This document shows positions 1 through 7,780 of a stretch of DNA of 32,774 bases, piece after piece. A program made the translations under genes and the position numbers. Positions within the stretch are counted from its first letter, which is position 1; every line of letters begins with the position of its first letter. Source of the DNA: Clostridium saudiense (GTDB lineage Bacteria; Bacillota; Clostridia; Clostridiales; Clostridiaceae). The notes under the pieces are model-generated. The model saw nothing but the letters and a program-made list of their open reading frames with translations, was not told where the DNA came from and searched no databases. The stretch covers positions 1-32,774 of the forward strand of contig NZ_CBYM010000036.1 of NCBI RefSeq assembly GCF_000577815.1, written 5' to 3'.

Positions 1-13
1 GCTTAACAGATTC
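1..13. repeat. left arm of 13-bp terminal inverted repeat
   Basis: GCTTAACAGATTC at the first 13 bases is the exact reverse complement of the last 13 bases (32762-32774). The match breaks at base 14. The next bases, GCATTATGC (14-22), form a small palindrome of their own. No transposase or other mobile gene lies between the arms that would explain a real element of this size. The window or contig was probably cut at two copies of a dispersed repeat, but that is inference. Confidence 0.6.
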
Positions 14-180
14 GCATTATGCCCCAAATTTTTACCTGAGCACATATAATTATAATAGAAATAAAGAGTATTTTAAAGAGACATTAGTAAAATAGTAGAA
101 AAAACTTTACTGACTAGGCTATTTACTATAAAATTACTTAAAGAAGAAATACTTAAAATAAGATTAAGGGGGCACGATTA

Positions 181-1314
181 ATGAATGTTAATATGAAAAA
201 TGTTAAAATCTCAGGCATTAGAAAATTTTATAATGAAGTACAAAAAGTCGATGGAGCTATTTCATTAACATTAGGTCAGCCGGATTTTGAATTACCAAAA
301 GCAATAAAAGATGGACTAATTAAAGCTATTAATGAAAATAAAACAACATATACAAGTAATTTAGGTATAGATGAATTAAGAAATGAAATAAGTAAATATT
401 TAAATACAAAGGATATTTCATATAATGCAAATGAAATATGCATTACTGTTGGTGGAAGTGAGGCATTATTTAACATATTTACAGCATTAATTAATAAAAA
501 TGATAAAGTTTTAATACCGACACCGGCTTATCCAGCTTATGAAAGTATAGTTGCTATTTTAGGTGGTGAAGTAGTTAATTATTCTTTAGATGAGCAATTT
601 AATATAAATATAGATGATATAGAAAATAAAATAAAAGATATGAATATAAAATATTTAGTATTATCATTGCCTAGTAATCCAACCGGTGCAGTATTATCTA
701 AAGAGGAAAAAGAAAAACTGGTAAGAGTTATTAAAGATAACGATGTTATTGTTATTACTGATGAGATTTATGAAGCATTATGTTATGAAGAATATTATAG
801 TGTAGCACAATGCAAAGAAATTAAAGAAAAGATAATTTATGTTGGTGGATTTTCTAAAATGTTTTCTATGACAGGATTAAGAGTTGGGTATTATGCATGT
901 AGCGAATATTTAATGAATGAAATAATTAAAGTACATCAATATAATGTTTCATGTGCACCATCAATTTGTCAATGGGCAGTATATGATGGATTTAAATATG
1001 GATTAAATGATGTAAAATATATGAAGCGTATTTTTAGCAAAAGAAAAGATTTTGTAGTTAATAGATTAAAAGAAATAGGATTAGATGTAGTTATTCCAAA
1101 GGGAGCATTTTATGTATTTCCTTCAATTAAAAAGTACAATATGTCATCTGAAGAATTTGCATTAAGACTTTTACATGAAGAAAAAGTGGCTTGTGTACCA
1201 GGTACAGCATTTGGTAATGGTGGAGAAGGGTATTTAAGATTATCTTATTGTTACTCTGATGAAGAACTAAATGAATCGTTAAATAGGTTAGAAAAATTTA
1301 TTAAAAAGCTTTAG
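181..1314 (+). CDS. patA: PLP-dependent aminotransferase, PatA type (N-acetyl-LL-diaminopimelate aminotransferase family)
   Basis: This is a 377-aa fold-type I aminotransferase, the usual length for class I/II enzymes. It opens with ISGIRKF and LTLGQPDFELP, has the SNPTGAVLS and TDEIYEAL segments that bind cofactor and substrate, and carries the Schiff-base lysine in GGFSKMFSMTGLRVGYY. A VHQYNVSCAPSICQ stretch follows. As I remember it, this set of motifs matches Bacillus subtilis PatA closely, and PatA makes N-acetyl-LL-diaminopimelate on the acetylated lysine route. Related Clostridium enzymes are often left as general aminotransferases, so the substrate is inferred. The asd-dapA-dapB operon nearby supports the lysine role. 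The start is chosen because AAGGGGG (166-172) lies 8 bases before the ATG. An internal ATG four codons later is less well placed. The gene stands alone and ends at its own terminator. Confidence 0.75.
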   Translation: MNVNMKNVKISGIRKFYNEVQKVDGAISLTLGQPDFELPKAIKDGLIKAINENKTTYTSNLGIDELRNEISKYLNTKDISYNANEICITVGGSEALFNIFTALINKNDKVLIPTPAYPAYESIVAILGGEVVNYSLDEQFNINIDDIENKIKDMNIKYLVLSLPSNPTGAVLSKEEKEKLVRVIKDNDVIVITDEIYEALCYEEYYSVAQCKEIKEKIIYVGGFSKMFSMTGLRVGYYACSEYLMNEIIKVHQYNVSCAPSICQWAVYDGFKYGLNDVKYMKRIFSKRKDFVVNRLKEIGLDVVIPKGAFYVFPSIKKYNMSSEEFALRLLHEEKVACVPGTAFGNGGEGYLRLSYCYSDEELNESLNRLEKFIKKL

Positions 1315-1335
1315 AGCATATTAGCAATAATATTT

Positions 1336-1390
1336 AAAAGATATAGGTTTTGTTAAACATTATATATGTAGACCTATGTCTTTTTTGTTT
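1336..1390 (+). terminator. Rho-independent terminator after patA
   Basis: AAAAGATATAGGT (1336-1348) pairs with ACCTATGTCTTTT (1370-1382) along 13 positions with one G-U pair, and is followed by a T-rich run to about 1390. It lies just after the patA stop codon. Confidence 0.85.
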
Positions 1391-1572
1391 TATTATAAAG
1401 TATTTATTAAATGTATAAGTATATTAATGTAAAAAAATACAATAAATATTTAAAAATGTCCGTCATAGGTGGTATAAAAAAAAGAAAATGTTTGTTTCTG
1501 TTTTAAAATTTGAAATCAAAATAGTTAATAATTTATTAATAGAATTTCCAATGAAAAAAGTGTAATAATATA

Positions 1573-1581
1573 TGTTATAAT
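1573..1581 (+). promoter_or_regulatory. candidate extended -10 promoter, upstream opp promoter
   Basis: TGTTATAAT is a perfect extended -10 (TGn plus TATAAT). The -35 region 17-18 bases upstream is only A-rich, which is tolerable for an extended -10 promoter. Transcription would begin near 1588, giving an approximately 200-base leader to oppB with the cre box inside it. The stretch 1391-1774 has no gene. Apart from this site, the cre box and the second promoter, I see nothing definite in it. Confidence 0.45.
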
Positions 1582-1605
1582 GGATAAATTGGCTAAAATA
1601 GTAAA

Positions 1606-1619
1606 TGTAAACGTTGTCT
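1606..1619 (+). promoter_or_regulatory. putative CcpA cre box upstream of opp operon
   Basis: TGTAAACGTTGTCT fits the Gram-positive catabolite response consensus TGWAANCGNTNWCA at every fixed position except the last base. It lies about 20 bases after the start expected from the 1573-1581 promoter and about 95 bases before the -35 of the second promoter. From this position CcpA could block elongation from the first promoter. The motif match is direct; the regulation is inferred from known CcpA behaviour. Confidence 0.55.
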
Positions 1620-1711
1620 AAATGGTGAAAACTTGTTTATCATATTGCAAAAAAATATGCAGTAAATTTAATAATATATTAATTTAAATAGAAAATATTT
1701 AACGATGTATT

Positions 1712-1739
1712 TTGACAAATATTATAAATGTATTATAAT
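1712..1739 (+). promoter_or_regulatory. sigma-A promoter of opp operon
   Basis: A perfect TTGACA (1712-1717) and a perfect TATAAT (1734-1739) are separated by 16 bases. Transcription should start near 1746, giving a leader of about 50 bases to the oppB start codon. Confidence 0.8.
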
Positions 1740-1795
1740 TAATATAAATTGTTAACATTTAACTTTTAAAAAATTTGGATGGGGGTTGTACACAA

Positions 1796-2713
1796 ATGCT
1801 AAAGTATATTGGAAAAAGAATTTTAACTAGTATAGTTACAATTTGGGCAGTAATAACAATTGTGTTCTTTCTTGTAAGAATTATGCCAGGAGGACCTTTT
1901 GAAGGCGAAAAAATTACTGCAGAAATGAAAGAAGTATTAAATGAAAAGTATGGATTAGATAAACCTATGGGAGAACAATATGTTATCTATATGAAAGGTT
2001 TATTAAAAGGTGATTTTGGACAATCAATGAAATATAAAGGTAGACAAGTTATTGATACAATAAAAAATGGTTTTCCAAAATCAGCACAAGTCGGAGCAGT
2101 TGCTATTGTTGCATCTGTAGTTGTTGGTATTTTACTTGGGGTTGTTGCAGCATTAAATGCAGATAAATGGCCTGATAGGATATGTATGATAATTGCCACT
2201 CTGGGAATTACGATACCGAGTTTTGTTATCGGATCATTATTGATATTTGTATTTACAGTAAAATTAAAAGTATTAGGAGCTACAGGTATTAGCAAACCTG
2301 AAAATTATATAATGCCTGTTATAGCATTATCAGGAAGTTCTATGGCATTTATAACTAGATTAACAAGAAATAAGTTAATTGATGTATTAAAATCAGATTA
2401 TATTAGAACTGCAAAAGCTAAAGGGTTAAGTGGTGGAAAAATTATATTTAAACATGCATTAAGAAATTCACTAATTCCAGTAGTAACATATTTAGGACCT
2501 TTAACTGCAGGGGTACTTACAGGTTCATTCGTAGTTGAAAAGATATTTGCTATTCCAGGATTAGGGAATGAGTTTACGTTAACAATAACAAATAGAGACT
2601 ATACAGCTTTATTAGGGGTTTTAGCTTTCTATTGTACATTTATAGTAATTTGTAATTTAATTGTTGATTTATTATATGTTGTAGTAGATCCAAGAATTAA
2701 ACTTGAAGCATAA
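1796..2713 (+). CDS. oppB: oligopeptide ABC transporter, permease OppB
   Basis: This 305-aa protein is an integral membrane subunit of a peptide importer. It has an N-terminal TM helix (MLKYIGKRILTSIVTIWAVI), the family segment RIMPGGPF, at least five later hydrophobic helices, and the cytoplasmic EAA loop with RTAKAKGLSGGKIIFKHALRN (roughly 200-220) that docks on the ATPases. The conserved C-terminal VDPRIKL is present. The open frame extends upstream to a TTG at 1775, but that codon overlaps the GGATGGGGG ribosome binding site (1777-1785). The ATG at 1796 is therefore the start. It is the first gene of oppBCDFA, with 14 bases to oppC. Confidence 0.93.
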   Translation: MLKYIGKRILTSIVTIWAVITIVFFLVRIMPGGPFEGEKITAEMKEVLNEKYGLDKPMGEQYVIYMKGLLKGDFGQSMKYKGRQVIDTIKNGFPKSAQVGAVAIVASVVVGILLGVVAALNADKWPDRICMIIATLGITIPSFVIGSLLIFVFTVKLKVLGATGISKPENYIMPVIALSGSSMAFITRLTRNKLIDVLKSDYIRTAKAKGLSGGKIIFKHALRNSLIPVVTYLGPLTAGVLTGSFVVEKIFAIPGLGNEFTLTITNRDYTALLGVLAFYCTFIVICNLIVDLLYVVVDPRIKLEA

Positions 2714-2727
2714 AAGGGGGAGAGATA

Positions 2728-3696
2728 ATGAAAAACGTAGTGGCAGAAAATTTAGATTTAAACATTGATAGCGATTTATTTTCTCCTTTAAGTACTGAAG
2801 AGAAAAAAGCTGATGATGTTATAAGACCAAGCGTAGGTTATTGGGCAAATGCTTGGAGAAGATTAAAACAAAATAAAGTTGCATTATTTTCATTAGTAAT
2901 GATTATAGTAATTATTATATTTGCAATATTTGGACCAATATTAATTGAAAAGTTATATGGATTTACTTATAAATCTACAGATAAAACTGCTTCAAATTTA
3001 TGGCCAAATGCACAACACTGGTTTGGAACAGATAATTTAGGTAGAGATTTATTTGTAAGAGTTATGTATGGTGCAAGATATTCATTAATTATTGCTTTTG
3101 CAGCATCAGTTTTAAACCTTGTAATTGGGGTTTTATACGGTGGTATTGCAGGTTTCTTAGGTGGAAAAGTTGATAATATAATGATGAGAATTGTAGACGT
3201 CTTATATTCAATTCCTACATTAATATATGTAGTATTATTAATGAACGTTTTAAAGAAAGATGGATCTAGTGGTATGTTTGCAATTATTGTTGCAATGGCT
3301 ATTTCATCTTGGGTTGGTATGGCTAGAATAGTTAGAGGAGATATCCTTCAACTTAAACAGCAAGAATTTGTTTTAGCAGCTAAAACATTAGGTGCATCTA
3401 AAACAAGAATATTATTAAGACATTTAATTCCTAACTGTTTAGGTTCAATCATAGTAACAATGACATTATTTGTACCTTCAGCTATATTTACTGAAGCATT
3501 CCTAAGTTACATAGGTTTAGGGTTAAACGCTCCACTTGCTTCTTTAGGAACATTAGCAAATGATGCAAAGGGATTATTAACAACTCAACCTTATCAATTA
3601 TTATTCCCGGCTGCTATGATTTGTTTAATCATTTTAGCATTTAACTTATTTGGTGATGGATTAACTGAAGCTTTAGATCCAAAGCATCAAAAATAG
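2728..3696 (+). CDS. oppC: oligopeptide ABC transporter, permease OppC
   Basis: This is the second permease, 322 aa. Its cytoplasmic N terminus of about 50 residues is followed by a TM helix (LFSLVMIIVIIIFAIFGPI), the OppC/DppC hallmark HWFGTDNLGRDLFVRV, five more helices, and the EAA loop QEFVLAAKTLGASKTRILLR with LIPNCLGS after it. The C-terminal LFGDGLTEALDPK is typical of the family. GGGGGAG precedes the ATG. OppC pairs with OppB to form the channel. It is 12 bases from oppD and translated in the same transcript. Confidence 0.93.
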   Translation: MKNVVAENLDLNIDSDLFSPLSTEEKKADDVIRPSVGYWANAWRRLKQNKVALFSLVMIIVIIIFAIFGPILIEKLYGFTYKSTDKTASNLWPNAQHWFGTDNLGRDLFVRVMYGARYSLIIAFAASVLNLVIGVLYGGIAGFLGGKVDNIMMRIVDVLYSIPTLIYVVLLMNVLKKDGSSGMFAIIVAMAISSWVGMARIVRGDILQLKQQEFVLAAKTLGASKTRILLRHLIPNCLGSIIVTMTLFVPSAIFTEAFLSYIGLGLNAPLASLGTLANDAKGLLTTQPYQLLFPAAMICLIILAFNLFGDGLTEALDPKHQK

Positions 3697-3708
3697 GAGG
3701 AGAAACAT

Positions 3709-4716
3709 ATGAGTAAATTATTAGAAGTTAAAAACTTAAAAACATCATTTAAGACTCATATTGGAGATGTACAATCTGTAAGAGGAGTATCATTTCATTT
3801 AGAAAAAGGGGAAGCTCTTGGAGTTGTTGGTGAATCAGGATGTGGTAAGTCAGTAACAATGATGACAATAATGAGGCTTTTAGGAGCAAATGCAAAAATA
3901 GATGCTGAAAGAATTTTCTTTGATGATAAAGATATAACAAAACCTACTGAAAAATTGATGCAAACAATAAGAGGAAATGATATGTCTATGATTTTCCAAG
4001 ATCCAATGACATCATTAAACCCTTTATTCACAGTAGGAGATCAATTAACTGAACATTTAATAAAGCATAAAAAGATATCTAAAAAAGAAGCTAATGAAAA
4101 AGCTATTAAAATGCTTGATATGGTAGGAATTCCTAGTCCAGAAAAAAGATTAAAGCAATATCCACATGAATTTTCAGGTGGTATGAGACAAAGAGTTATG
4201 ATTGCAATGAGCTTAATTTGTGAACCTAAGCTTATTATTGCAGATGAACCTACTACGGCACTTGATGTTACAATACAAGCACAAATATTAGATTTAATGA
4301 AAGATTTAAAAAGCAAGTTAGATACATCAATAATATTAATAACACATGACTTAGGAGTAGTTGCTGATCTTTGTTCAAGAATTAATGTTATGTATGGTGG
4401 ACTTATTGTTGAAGAAGGAACTACTGAGGATATATTCTATAGAGGAAAACATCCTTATACATGGGGACTTTTAAGAAGTGTTCCAAATCCAAAGAGCGAA
4501 TTAAAAGAAAAATTAATTCCTATTGAAGGACAACCACCAGATTTATTAAAACCACCTGTTGGATGTCCGTTTACTGCAAGATGTGATTATGCTATGAAAA
4601 TATGTAAAGAAAAACAACCACCACTATTTGAAGTAGGAGAAGGTCACAGAGCAGCATGTTGGTTATGTCATGAAAATGCACCAAAAGTTGAATCACCAAT
4701 AAGGGGGGAAGAATAA
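3709..4716 (+). CDS. oppD: oligopeptide ABC transporter, ATPase OppD
   Basis: A 335-aa nucleotide-binding subunit that powers peptide import. Walker A is GESGCGKS (41-48), the Q-loop is IFQDPMTSLNPL, the ABC signature is FSGGMRQR, Walker B is LIIADEPTTALDVT, and the switch histidine is in LITHDLG. The C-terminal oligopeptide/dipeptide domain has the cysteine cluster GCPFTARCDYAMKIC with a later AACWLC; related proteins carry an Fe-S site here, which I infer rather than see. AGGAGG lies before the ATG. The stop codon overlaps the oppF start codon (4716), so the two ATPases are probably translationally coupled and made in equal amounts. Confidence 0.94.
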   Translation: MSKLLEVKNLKTSFKTHIGDVQSVRGVSFHLEKGEALGVVGESGCGKSVTMMTIMRLLGANAKIDAERIFFDDKDITKPTEKLMQTIRGNDMSMIFQDPMTSLNPLFTVGDQLTEHLIKHKKISKKEANEKAIKMLDMVGIPSPEKRLKQYPHEFSGGMRQRVMIAMSLICEPKLIIADEPTTALDVTIQAQILDLMKDLKSKLDTSIILITHDLGVVADLCSRINVMYGGLIVEEGTTEDIFYRGKHPYTWGLLRSVPNPKSELKEKLIPIEGQPPDLLKPPVGCPFTARCDYAMKICKEKQPPLFEVGEGHRAACWLCHENAPKVESPIRGEE

Positions 4717-5696
4717 TGGAAAATAAAAATGACGTTATTTTAGAGGTTAAAAACCTTTGTAAATACTTCCCTGCAAACAAAGGATTATTTTCAAAGAAGA
4801 GCTTTGTTAAGGCAGTAGATAATGTTTCTTTTACAATTAAAAGGGGAGAAACTTTAGGGTTAGTAGGAGAATCAGGATGTGGTAAAACTACTACTGGAAG
4901 AACTATTTTAAAGTTATATGAACCAACTTCAGGTCAAATAATTTTTAATGGACAAGATATTACAGGTTTAAGTGAAAAGAAGATGGTATCTTTAAGAAAA
5001 AATATGCAAATGATTTTCCAAGATCCATATGCATCACTTAATCCAAGAATGACTGTTGGAGATATTATCGGTGAAGCCATTGATATTCATGGGTTATTTA
5101 AAGGAAAAGAAAGAGAAGATAGAATTAGATATTTATTAGATAAAGTAGGTTTAAATGGTAGTCACATTAATAGATATGCTCATGAATTCTCAGGTGGACA
5201 AAGACAAAGAATTGGTATAGCAAGAGCATTAGCAGTTCAACCAGATTTCATAGTGTGTGATGAACCAATATCAGCACTTGACGTTTCTATTCAAGCTCAA
5301 GTTATAAATATGCTTGAAGAATTACAAGAAGAATTTGGATTAACTTATTTATTTATAGCACATGACCTTTCAATGGTTAAACATATATCAACTCATATTG
5401 GAGTTATGTATTTAGGGCAAATGGTAGAAAAAGGTCCAGCAGATGATGTTTATATGAATCCAAAACATCCTTATACTAAAGCACTTTTATCAGCAGTTCC
5501 AATACCTGATCCTAAGGTAGCAAAGGCTAATAAAAGAATAGTTTTAGAAGGAGATATTCCATCACCAATAGATCCTCCACCAGGTTGTAGATTTAAAGGT
5601 AGATGTAAAGATGCAATGAAGGTATGTTCTGAAATTAATCCAGAATTAAAAGAAGTTGAACCAGGACATTTTGTTGCTTGTCATTTATATAAATAA
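4716..5696 (+). CDS. oppF: oligopeptide ABC transporter, ATPase OppF
   Basis: This is the second ATPase, 326 aa, which forms a heterodimer with OppD on the cytoplasmic face. Walker A is GESGCGKT (51-58), the Q-loop is IFQDPYASLNPR, the signature is FSGGQRQRIGIARAL, and Walker B is FIVCDEPISALDVS. The C-terminal domain has GCRFKGRCKDAMKVC and ends VACHLYK, so the final cysteine pair seen in OppD is reduced to one. The start ATG overlaps the oppD stop, with GGGGGGAAG just upstream. A 28-bp palindrome and a 99-base gap separate it from oppA. Confidence 0.94.
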   Translation: MENKNDVILEVKNLCKYFPANKGLFSKKSFVKAVDNVSFTIKRGETLGLVGESGCGKTTTGRTILKLYEPTSGQIIFNGQDITGLSEKKMVSLRKNMQMIFQDPYASLNPRMTVGDIIGEAIDIHGLFKGKEREDRIRYLLDKVGLNGSHINRYAHEFSGGQRQRIGIARALAVQPDFIVCDEPISALDVSIQAQVINMLEELQEEFGLTYLFIAHDLSMVKHISTHIGVMYLGQMVEKGPADDVYMNPKHPYTKALLSAVPIPDPKVAKANKRIVLEGDIPSPIDPPPGCRFKGRCKDAMKVCSEINPELKEVEPGHFVACHLYK

Positions 5697-5703
5697 TTAA
5701 TTA

Positions 5704-5731
5704 GACTGATTAAATTATAATTTAATCAGTC
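5704..5731. repeat. perfect 28-bp palindrome between oppF and oppA
   Basis: GACTGATTAAAT (5704-5715), TATA and ATTTAATCAGTC (5720-5731) make an uninterrupted palindrome starting 7 bases after the oppF stop. In RNA it would fold into a 12-bp hairpin with a UAUA loop. No T-run follows (ATACAAAAG), so it is a poor intrinsic terminator. A hairpin that stops 3' decay or partly uncouples oppA from oppBCDF, or a DNA-binding operator, are the likelier readings. Confidence 0.75.
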
Positions 5732-5747
5732 ATACAAAAGTTATCAC

Positions 5748-5763
5748 ATTGCAGAAATGCAAT
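5748..5763 (+). promoter_or_regulatory. GAAA-tetraloop hairpin in oppA 5' leader
   Basis: ATTGCA-GAAA-TGCAAT is a 6-bp stem closed by a GNRA tetraloop, 17 bases before the oppA ribosome binding site AAGGGGG (5780-5786). A 5' hairpin like this could stabilise a separate oppA mRNA. I see no convincing -10/-35 pair between it and oppF, so read-through followed by processing is as likely as a separate promoter. Confidence 0.45.
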
Positions 5764-5795
5764 TTAGATAAAGAAAAACAAGGGGGAAAATTTCA

Positions 5796-7451
5796 ATGAA
5801 AAGTTCAAAACTTAAAAAGTTATGTGCAGTTGTATTAGCTGCAACATTAGCTACTTCTTTATTTATTGGTTGTGGCGATAGCTCATCTAATAGTGGAAGT
5901 AGTTCTTCTAACCAACAATTGGTATTTAATTTAGGTGAGGATCCAGAAACAATGGACCCAACATTAAACAATTCTTCAGGTGCTGGAACTATGATTTTAA
6001 ACGCATTTGAAGGATTAATGGTACTTGATGAAAATGATCAACCAGTAGAAGGTACAGCTGAAAGTATGGAAGTTTCTGAAGATGGATTAGTATATACTTT
6101 CAAAATAAGAGAAGATGCTAAATGGTCTGATGGAGAAGCTGTAACAGCAGATAACTTTAAGTACTCTTGGTTAAGAGCATTAAATAAAGAAACAGCTGCT
6201 GAATATGCTTATCAATTATTCTACATTAAAAATGCAGAAAAGTTTTATAATGGAGAAGCAACAGCAGAAGAAGTTGGAATTAACGTAATTGATGAAAAAA
6301 CATTAGAAGTTACATTAGAAACTCCAACTGCATACTTCCCACAATTATTAGCATTTACAACATATGTTCCTTTAAGAGAAGATATAGTTTCTGCTAATCC
6401 AGAAGGATGGGCAACTAACCCTGAAACTTATGTTTCAAATGGTCCATTTAAATTAGTACAATGGGATATGAAAGATCAATTAGTTTTTGAAAAAAATGAA
6501 AACTATTGGGATAAAGACAGTGTTAAATTAGAATCTTTAACTTTTAAATTAGTTACAGATGATACTACTGCATACTCAGAATTAAAAGCTGGAAACTTTG
6601 ATATGGTTAACTCTGTACCAACAAATGAAATTGAACCAGGTATAGAAGAAGGGTTAGTTCATGTTAACCCTAAATTAGGAAACTATTACTTTGCAATCAA
6701 TGTTGGTAAGCAAGATACTTTAAGTGAAGATGTTAAAGAAGTTTTAAACAATAAATTAGTTAGACAAGCTTTAAATCTTGCTATTGATAGACAAGAAATA
6801 ATTGATAACGTTGGTAAAGCAGAACAAATTCCTGCATATAGCTTTGTTCCACAAGGTATTACAGATGAAAATGGTAATGATTTTGCATCAAAAGAATATT
6901 ATGATCCATCAGATATGGAAGGAAATATAGCAAAAGCAAAAGAATTATTAAAAGAAGCTGGTTACGAAAATGGTAATGGGATTCCAACTATAGAATTAAT
7001 GTACAATTCAGAAGGTGCTCATAAAGATATATGCCAAATCATCCAACAAAACTGGGAAGAAATTGGTGTAAATGTTGAATTAACAAACCAAGAATGGGCT
7101 GTATTCTTAAATACTAGACAACAAGGTGATTATCAAATTGCAAGACATGGATGGATTGGGGATTATATAGATCCAATGACATTCTTAGATTTATGGGTTA
7201 CAGGTGGAGGAAACAACGATTGCGGATTTAGCAACGCTAGATATGATGAATTAATTGCTGCTGCAAAAGTTGAAACAGATTCTGCAAAGAGACTTGAAAT
7301 GTTAAGAGAAGCTGAAGATATATTAATGGATGAAATGCCAATATTACCAATCTATTACTATACAACAGTAACAGCTGCAAACGAAAATGTTAAAGGTGTT
7401 AGAATTTCTACATTAGGAAAAATTTCTTTCAAATATGCATATAAAGAATAA
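5796..7451 (+). CDS. oppA: oligopeptide-binding lipoprotein OppA (SBP_bac_5 family)
   Basis: This 551-aa extracellular peptide receptor feeds the OppBCDF importer. Its N terminus is a lipoprotein signal: MKSSKLKK, a hydrophobic stretch, then LFIGC with Cys26 as the probable lipidated residue, followed by a Ser/Asn-rich linker. The mature part begins with NLGEDPETMDP, and DAKWSDGEAVTADNF, NGPFKLVQWD and RQALNLAIDRQ are typical of the family. The length matches OppA rather than the shorter nickel-binding members. AAGGGGG lies 9 bases before the ATG. OppA is normally needed in excess over the membrane parts, which fits the separate leader and hairpins before it. The gene ends at a strong terminator. 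Confidence 0.94.
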   Translation: MKSSKLKKLCAVVLAATLATSLFIGCGDSSSNSGSSSSNQQLVFNLGEDPETMDPTLNNSSGAGTMILNAFEGLMVLDENDQPVEGTAESMEVSEDGLVYTFKIREDAKWSDGEAVTADNFKYSWLRALNKETAAEYAYQLFYIKNAEKFYNGEATAEEVGINVIDEKTLEVTLETPTAYFPQLLAFTTYVPLREDIVSANPEGWATNPETYVSNGPFKLVQWDMKDQLVFEKNENYWDKDSVKLESLTFKLVTDDTTAYSELKAGNFDMVNSVPTNEIEPGIEEGLVHVNPKLGNYYFAINVGKQDTLSEDVKEVLNNKLVRQALNLAIDRQEIIDNVGKAEQIPAYSFVPQGITDENGNDFASKEYYDPSDMEGNIAKAKELLKEAGYENGNGIPTIELMYNSEGAHKDICQIIQQNWEEIGVNVELTNQEWAVFLNTRQQGDYQIARHGWIGDYIDPMTFLDLWVTGGGNNDCGFSNARYDELIAAAKVETDSAKRLEMLREAEDILMDEMPILPIYYYTTVTAANENVKGVRISTLGKISFKYAYKE

Positions 7452-7457
7452 TTAATC

Positions 7458-7485
7458 AAAGAGAGTCAAATATGACTCTCTTTTT
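7458..7485 (+). terminator. Rho-independent terminator of opp operon
   Basis: AAAGAGAGTCA (7458-7468) pairs perfectly with TGACTCTCTTT (7473-7483), with loop AATA and a continuing T-run. The 3' arm touches the stop codon of the converging small gene at 7484-7648. Confidence 0.92.
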
Positions 7486-7648
7486 AATTTCCAGCAGGAT
7501 TGTAATGATTGCTAGAAACTCCTTCTCTTTTTACAGACTTATGTTTTAAATTTGGATTATGATTATGACCTTCTTCAGTAATTGGAGTTTGATAATTGCA
7601 TTTTTCCATTCTAGCAACTTTATTATCAGGTTGACTATCTTTTGGCAT
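7484..7648 (-). CDS. unrecognised 54-aa hydrophilic protein
   Basis: I do not recognise this family. The protein starts MPKDSQPDNKVARMEKCNYQ, continues with a His/Asn-rich stretch (GHNHNPNLKHK, about 27-37) and ends SSNHYNPAGN. It has one cysteine, no hydrophobic segment and no signal peptide, and is likely to be disordered or to bind metal or nucleic acid weakly. The start is set by a perfect AGGAGG (7658-7663, minus strand) 9 bases before the ATG. The open frame continues 34 codons upstream, but that part is AT-rich with no second ribosome site. The gene is bracketed by terminators on both sides, so it is a single-gene unit. A small spore-associated protein is one possibility, on size and composition only. 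Confidence 0.65.
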   Translation of the reverse strand: MPKDSQPDNKVARMEKCNYQTPITEEGHNHNPNLKHKSVKREGVSSNHYNPAGN

Positions 7649-7744
7649 AATAAAATTCCTCCTAAATATCAATATATAATTTACAAGCTTAGTATATACA
7701 AAAGTAATAAGAAATATATATCCAAATCTTTCATAGCAATTTAA

Positions 7745-7780
7745 AAGCAAAATAAAAAGAGCTACTTTTGTAGCTCTTTT
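7745..7780 (-). terminator. Rho-independent terminator of asd-dapA-dapB
   Basis: Read on the minus strand, AAAAGAGCTAC, loop AAAA and GTAGCTCTTTT form an 11-bp perfect stem followed by TATTTTGC. It lies directly after the dapB stop codon. The hairpin is symmetrical but the T-run is better on the minus strand. Confidence 0.9.

Noticed and set aside
85..128. Imperfect hairpin TAGTAAAATAG / CTATTTACTA upstream of patA
   Set aside because: One-base bulge, long loop and no T-tract; it does not resemble a T-box or riboswitch, so it is probably chance.
1391..1774. CodY boxes upstream of oppB
   Set aside because: The best stretches match only 8-9 of 15 consensus positions, which is expected by chance in A/T-rich DNA.
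1775..1795. Upstream TTG start for oppB
   Set aside because: It overlaps the GGATGGGGG ribosome binding site and adds seven residues not typical of OppB.
7559..7744. Plus-strand open frame opposite the 54-aa gene
   Set aside because: It has no ribosome binding site and reads as a shadow of the minus-strand gene and its upstream region.
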